59,911 nucleotides of DNA, taken from NCBI GenBank assembly GCA_947449035.1, contig CANFQC010000010.1:1-59911 (forward strand). The letters run 5' to 3'. This document shows positions 56,611 through 59,911 of this stretch, piece by piece (the stretch's first letter is position 1; each line of letters starts with the position of its first letter). Origin of the DNA: Actinomycetota bacterium. Lineage in GTDB: Bacteria; Actinomycetota; Actinomycetes; S36-B12. Under the pieces are notes generated by a model. The model was not told the origin of the DNA. It searched no databases and saw only the letters and a list, made by a program, of their open reading frames with translations. The translations under genes and the position numbers were made by a program.

Positions 56611-58092
56611 TTACTCCTTCGCTGCTGCGTTGTTGGTCGAATTCTGCTGCTCGGCATTTCGGGCTGCGTCAGCGGATGCCGAATCTGGGCGCTTGCGCTC
56701 TACCCAGCCCTCCACATTGCGCTGCTTGGCGCGTCCGACGGCCATTGCTCCCGGCGGCACATCTTCTGTGATGACGGAACCCGCAGCCGTATATGCGCCG
56801 TCGCCGATGGTGACCGGGGCGACGAGCATGGTGTCGCTTCCAATGCGCACCTGCTCCCCCACCACTGTGCGGTGCTTCTCAACGCCGTCGTAGTTCACGA
56901 AGACAGTTGCGGCGCCGATGTTCGAGCCGGCACCGACCTCGGCGTCGCCGACGTAGGACAGGTGCGGAACCTTCGCGCCATCGCCGATGGTCGAGTTCTT
57001 GATTTCGACGTAGGCACCTGCCTTGGCGCCCGCACCGAGTACCGCGCCGGGGCGCAGATACGTGAAAGGTCCGACCGATGCGCCCGCGCCAATCACGGCA
57101 AGTTCAGCCCAGGTGTGCATGACCGACGCGCCTTCGCCGACCTCGCACGAGGCAAGGGTGGTGCCCGGGCCGATGCGCGCGCCGGAGGCGATTGAGGTGG
57201 GGCCGCGCAGTGTGGTGCTCGGCAGGATTACTGCGTCGGGCTCGATCTCGACGTCGACGTCAAGCCACGTGGTGGCGGAGTCGAGGATCGACACGCCTGC
57301 GCGCATCCATTCAGCGTTGATGCGGTCTCGCATGATGGCGGCAGCCTGCGAGAGCTGCAGGCGATCATTGACGCCAAGAATCTCATCGCTGTCGACACAC
57401 ATCGATGCACTGATGGTCTCGCCATCACCTTCAAGGAAGCCGAGCACATCAGTGAGGTACTCCTCGCCCTGCGCATTGTTCGTGGTGATGCGGGTCAGCG
57501 CAGCATCAAGATGTGAGGCGGAGAAGGCATACATGCCCGAGTTGATCTCGGTGACAGCGAGCTGCTCAGCGTCGGCGTCCTTGTGCTCAACGATGCCGGT
57601 GACCTGGCCGGAGCCGTTACGCAGCACGCGGCCGTAGCCGCTGGGATCACTGAGGGATGCAGTGAGAACCGTGGCGACCGCATTCGACTGAGCATGCTCA
57701 ACCAGCAAGCCGATCAATGTTGCGCCAGTCAGCAGCGGCGTATCGCCGGTCAGGACGACAACGGGTGCGTCGTCGATCTCGAGACCACGCGCACGCACCT
57801 CGGCCAGCGCAATGCGCACCGCATGACCGGTGCCCTTTTGCTCCTCCTGCACGACTGTGAGTGCCCACGGAGCGATCTCGGAGAGGTGTTCGGTGACCTG
57901 ATCGCGGCCGTGACCTACGACGACAACCACGTGAGCCGGTTCGACGGTGGCAGCGGCCTCAAGTACGTGACCTAGGAGGGAACGACCGGCTACCGGATGC
58001 AAGACCTTGGGAAGCGCGGACTTCATCCGCTTGCCCTCGCCGGCGGCCAAGATGATGACAACCGAGGGGCGCGGGGCCGCTGAGGTGGTCAC
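56611..58092 (-). CDS. glmU: Bifunctional GlmU (UDP-GlcNAc pyrophosphorylase / GlcN-1-P acetyltransferase)
   Basis: Makes UDP-GlcNAc for peptidoglycan. The N-terminal domain has ILAAGEGKRMKSALPKVLHP and GDTPLLT; the C-terminal left-handed beta-helix has KNSTIGDGAKVPHLSYVGDAEVG and NYDGVEKHRT with acetyltransferase residues. GTG 58092 (VTTSAAPRPS) follows GGAGGAATTC; this gives 493 residues. A longer frame to 58167 overlaps nothing but lacks conservation and ribosome site. The tail after the helix is a short Ala/Asn stretch. tRNA-Gln is just upstream. Confidence 0.96.
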   Translation of the reverse strand: MTTSAAPRPSVVIILAAGEGKRMKSALPKVLHPVAGRSLLGHVLEAAATVEPAHVVVVVGHGRDQVTEHLSEIAPWALTVVQEEQKGTGHAVRIALAEVRARGLEIDDAPVVVLTGDTPLLTGATLIGLLVEHAQSNAVATVLTASLSDPSGYGRVLRNGSGQVTGIVEHKDADAEQLAVTEINSGMYAFSASHLDAALTRITTNNAQGEEYLTDVLGFLEGDGETISASMCVDSDEILGVNDRLQLSQAAAIMRDRINAEWMRAGVSILDSATTWLDVDVEIEPDAVILPSTTLRGPTSIASGARIGPGTTLASCEVGEGASVMHTWAELAVIGAGASVGPFTYLRPGAVLGAGAKAGAYVEIKNSTIGDGAKVPHLSYVGDAEVGAGSNIGAATVFVNYDGVEKHRTVVGEQVRIGSDTMLVAPVTIGDGAYTAAGSVITEDVPPGAMAVGRAKQRNVEGWVERKRPDSASADAARNAEQQNSTNNAAAKE

Positions 58093-58196
58093 GAATTCCT
58101 CCGATGGGCATGAAGAGAAGGGCCGAACGGGGGAAGACCTCAAGCCTACCGAGGCGCGGCTGCCCAAGGAGGGCGGGCCAAGAAGTTGTTATGAAG

Positions 58197-58267
58197 CTCC
58201 CGGGGATGGGATCGAACCATCGTTGACGGATTCAAAGTCCGCTGTCCTGCCGCTAGACGACCCGGGA
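58197..58267 (-). tRNA. tRNA-Gln (UUG)
   Basis: A 71-base cloverleaf: acceptor TCCCGGG with CCCGGGA, discriminator G, anticodon stem GCGGA/TCCGT (one G-T pair) with loop CTTTGAA reading UUG, T-arm ATGGTTCGATCCCAT. CCA is not encoded. Upstream of glmU on the same strand, its usual place. Confidence 0.93.
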
Positions 58268-58320
58268 CTGCTTGCAGGGGCCAAGGGTAAATGATTCGCG
58301 AGTTCCGCTGGACACGGGAG

Positions 58321-58351
58321 GTTACGGTGGCGTAGGTTACGGAACCGTAGG
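58321..58351. promoter_or_regulatory. Tandem 15-base repeats before the desaturase gene, operator candidate
   Basis: GTTACGGTGGCGTAGG (58321-58336) and GTTACGGAACCGTAGG (58336-58351) overlap by one base and match at 13 of 16 positions. Each is an imperfect palindrome TACGG-nn-CCGTA. The 15-base spacing and position 29 bases before the desaturase ATG suit binding by the adjacent TetR-family regulator. Which regulator binds is inferred. Confidence 0.55.
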
Positions 58352-58380
58352 TAGTACACACTGCCTCGATAAGGAGTCAC

Positions 58381-59358
58381 ATGACCCTCGCCCAGCCCGT
58401 CTCCGTGGAGCCCCCCGTTGACGAGAATTACACCAGCGCGACGATGCGAGTACTGCTCACCATCTTCATCATCGTTCCGCTTCTCGCCGTCATCGTCGCC
58501 ATCCCCATCGCGTGGGGCGGATTCGTAGGCTGGAGCGACCTGTTCATCGTCGTGCTCTTCTGGGCAATCACTGCAGGTGGCATCACAGTCGGCTTCCATC
58601 GCTACTTCACCCATGGCTCCTTCAAGACCAATCGCTTCATGAAATACGCGCTCGGCATTGCCGGCTCGCTAGCTGTCGAAGGTTCGCTCTCGCAGTGGGT
58701 AGCCGATCACCGCAAGCATCACCAGTTCTCCGACGACGAGGGTGACCCGCATTCACCGTGGCGCTTCGGCACCAGCAAGCGCGCAGTCGCCAAGGGCCTG
58801 TACTGGGCCCATGTTGGCTGGCTCTACAGCGAAGAGCAGACATCCCCGGAGAAGTACGCGCCCGACATCGCGAATGATCCCGATGTTCAGCGCATCTCAC
58901 GCCTCTTCCCGCTCTTGGTTATCACGACACTCCTGGCACCCGCAGTTCTCGGTGGCTTACTCACCTGGTCGTGGATGGGTGTCCTGACCGGATTCTTCTG
59001 GGGCAGCCTGGTTCGCATCGCGCTCGTGCATCACGTCACGTGGTCGATCAACTCGATCTGCCACGTCTTCGGCAATCGGCCATTCAACTCGCGCGATCTC
59101 TCGACCAACGTGTGGTGGCTTGCCGTGCCCTCCATGGGTGAGTCCTGGCACAGCCTTCACCATGCAGAGCCCACTGCGGCGCGTCACGGTGTATTCAAGG
59201 GTCAGATCGACATGAGCGCAACGTTCATTCGCCTGCTCGAGAAGACCGGCATGGCAACCGATGTGCGCTGGCCGAAGCATGAGCGTCTCGTACGCAAGCT
59301 CAACGACCCGACTCAAGAGCGTCGACTTCGCACCTTCCATCCGGCACGAGCGAAATAG
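58381..59358 (+). CDS. Acyl-CoA desaturase (membrane Delta-9 type)
   Basis: A 325-residue di-iron desaturase that puts double bonds into acyl chains. The three histidine boxes are HRYFTHGSFKTN, DHRKHHQFSD and SLHHAEPTAARHG, the last being HxxHH-type. Four hydrophobic helices lie between boxes and at the N-terminus (VLLTIFIIVPLLAVIVAIPI). It is followed by the TetR gene after 5 bases, so the two are probably one operon. Tandem repeats before it may be its operator. Confidence 0.92.
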   Translation: MTLAQPVSVEPPVDENYTSATMRVLLTIFIIVPLLAVIVAIPIAWGGFVGWSDLFIVVLFWAITAGGITVGFHRYFTHGSFKTNRFMKYALGIAGSLAVEGSLSQWVADHRKHHQFSDDEGDPHSPWRFGTSKRAVAKGLYWAHVGWLYSEEQTSPEKYAPDIANDPDVQRISRLFPLLVITTLLAPAVLGGLLTWSWMGVLTGFFWGSLVRIALVHHVTWSINSICHVFGNRPFNSRDLSTNVWWLAVPSMGESWHSLHHAEPTAARHGVFKGQIDMSATFIRLLEKTGMATDVRWPKHERLVRKLNDPTQERRLRTFHPARAK

Positions 59359-59363
59359 TCGCC

Positions 59364-59911
59364 ATGAGCACCCTCGTCGAGGAACTGGAACCTGACGACT
59401 CCGACAACGTCACCGACATCGCGACCGCAAAACGTCGTGACACCGCACGCCGCGCAGCAGATACCAAGGTGCGGATGAGCGGCCAGGAACGCCGTGAACA
59501 GTTGCTCAATGTCGGACGCAAGCTGTTCGCCGAGAAGGGCTTCGAGGCCGTCAGCGTCGAGGAGATCGCCAGTAGCGCCAAGGTCTCAAAGCCTGTTGTC
59601 TACGAACACTTCGGCGGTAAGGAAGGTCTCTACGCAGTTCTCGTCGATCGTGAGATGAACTACCTGCTCAACTCATTCGAGGAAGCGCTGACGGGCACCA
59701 ATCCGCGGCTCCTTCTCGAGCAGGCGGGCATGGCGCTCTTCGACTACATCGACGAGTACCCAGATGGGTTCCGCATTCTGGTGCGCGATTCACCCGTCTC
59801 GACATCCAGCGGCACTTTCGCGAGCCTGATCATTGACGTTGCCACTCAGGTCGAGCATCTGCTCGCGAACGAGTTCGCCGCGCACAAGATGGACAAGAAG
59901 CTCGCACGCAT
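59364..59911 (+). CDS. TetR-family regulator, C-terminus outside window
   Basis: The first 182 residues of a TetR repressor are visible. An unusual 37-residue basic/acidic extension precedes the helix-turn-helix RKLFAEKGFEAVSVEEIASS and SKPVVYEHFGGKEGLY (about 52-88). The ligand domain begins with VLVDREMNYLLNSFEEAL. The gene starts 5 bases after the desaturase. Probably a fatty-acid-responsive regulator of that gene; the ligand is not known. Confidence 0.9.
   Translation, partial: MSTLVEELEPDDSDNVTDIATAKRRDTARRAADTKVRMSGQERREQLLNVGRKLFAEKGFEAVSVEEIASSAKVSKPVVYEHFGGKEGLYAVLVDREMNYLLNSFEEALTGTNPRLLLEQAGMALFDYIDEYPDGFRILVRDSPVSTSSGTFASLIIDVATQVEHLLANEFAAHKMDKKLAR

Overview
The window is high-GC chromosomal DNA of an actinobacterium. 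A mycothiol S-conjugate amidase gene (mca) is present. There is an Rpf-like muralytic enzyme, frequent GTG starts and many 4-base ATGA/GTGA gene overlaps. The gene order recalls two blocks I remember from mycobacteria and other Actinomycetota: ispH-xseAB-glpX-fum-phoH2-uppS...mca-greA, and eno-ftsB-DUF501-ppx...mazG-mfd...pth-rplY-prs-glmU. I cannot name the genus. A planktonic relative of Nanopelagicales is a guess from the sugar-uptake content.

Layout. 1-11.1 kb holds core metabolism: ispH (cut by the window edge), a flavin/split-barrel protein, xseA-xseB, a DUF4245 membrane protein, glpX, an amylosucrase gene with a LacI-type operator, class I fumarase, an Rpf-like secreted lysozyme-fold protein with a histone-H1-like tail behind a possible c-di-AMP riboswitch, phoH2 and a cis-prenyltransferase. 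11.1-27.5 kb holds a thioredoxin-like DUF255 protein, two GNAT proteins, a small HNH-like protein, LysE and HPP transporters, ung, a five-gene operon ending in a PfkB kinase and SURF1 with mca at its head, greA, a DrrAB-type exporter, a DUF2786/metallohydrolase pair, an MFS pump, msrA and a Bax-inhibitor-1 protein.

27.5-29.2 kb is a very small island bounded by a perfect 34-base direct repeat that duplicates the 3' end of a tRNA gene. It carries a secreted protein and a zinc-ribbon membrane protein, neither of which I recognise. 29.2-41.1 kb is a sugar-utilisation region: an Agl/Mal-type ABC transporter (binding protein, two permeases, GH1 glucosidase, dienelactone hydrolase-like protein), a divergent MsiK-type ATPase, then lacI, GH13 alpha-glucosidase, galT and galK. 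Three LacI-type operator candidates lie between the binding protein and ATPase genes, one lies before lacI, and the best copy of all lies about 30 kb away before the amylosucrase gene. Together they suggest one regulon for glucoside import, cleavage and glucan storage.

41.1-58.3 kb is again core: ppx, DUF501, ftsB, eno, then an odd secreted GH39-like protein with a degenerate DUF1524 nuclease-like domain, DUF885 protein, mazG, a SurA-like lipoprotein, mfd, cysQ, pth, a short rplY, prs, glmU and tRNA-Gln. The window ends with an acyl-CoA desaturase preceded by tandem operator-like repeats and followed by a TetR gene cut by the window edge.
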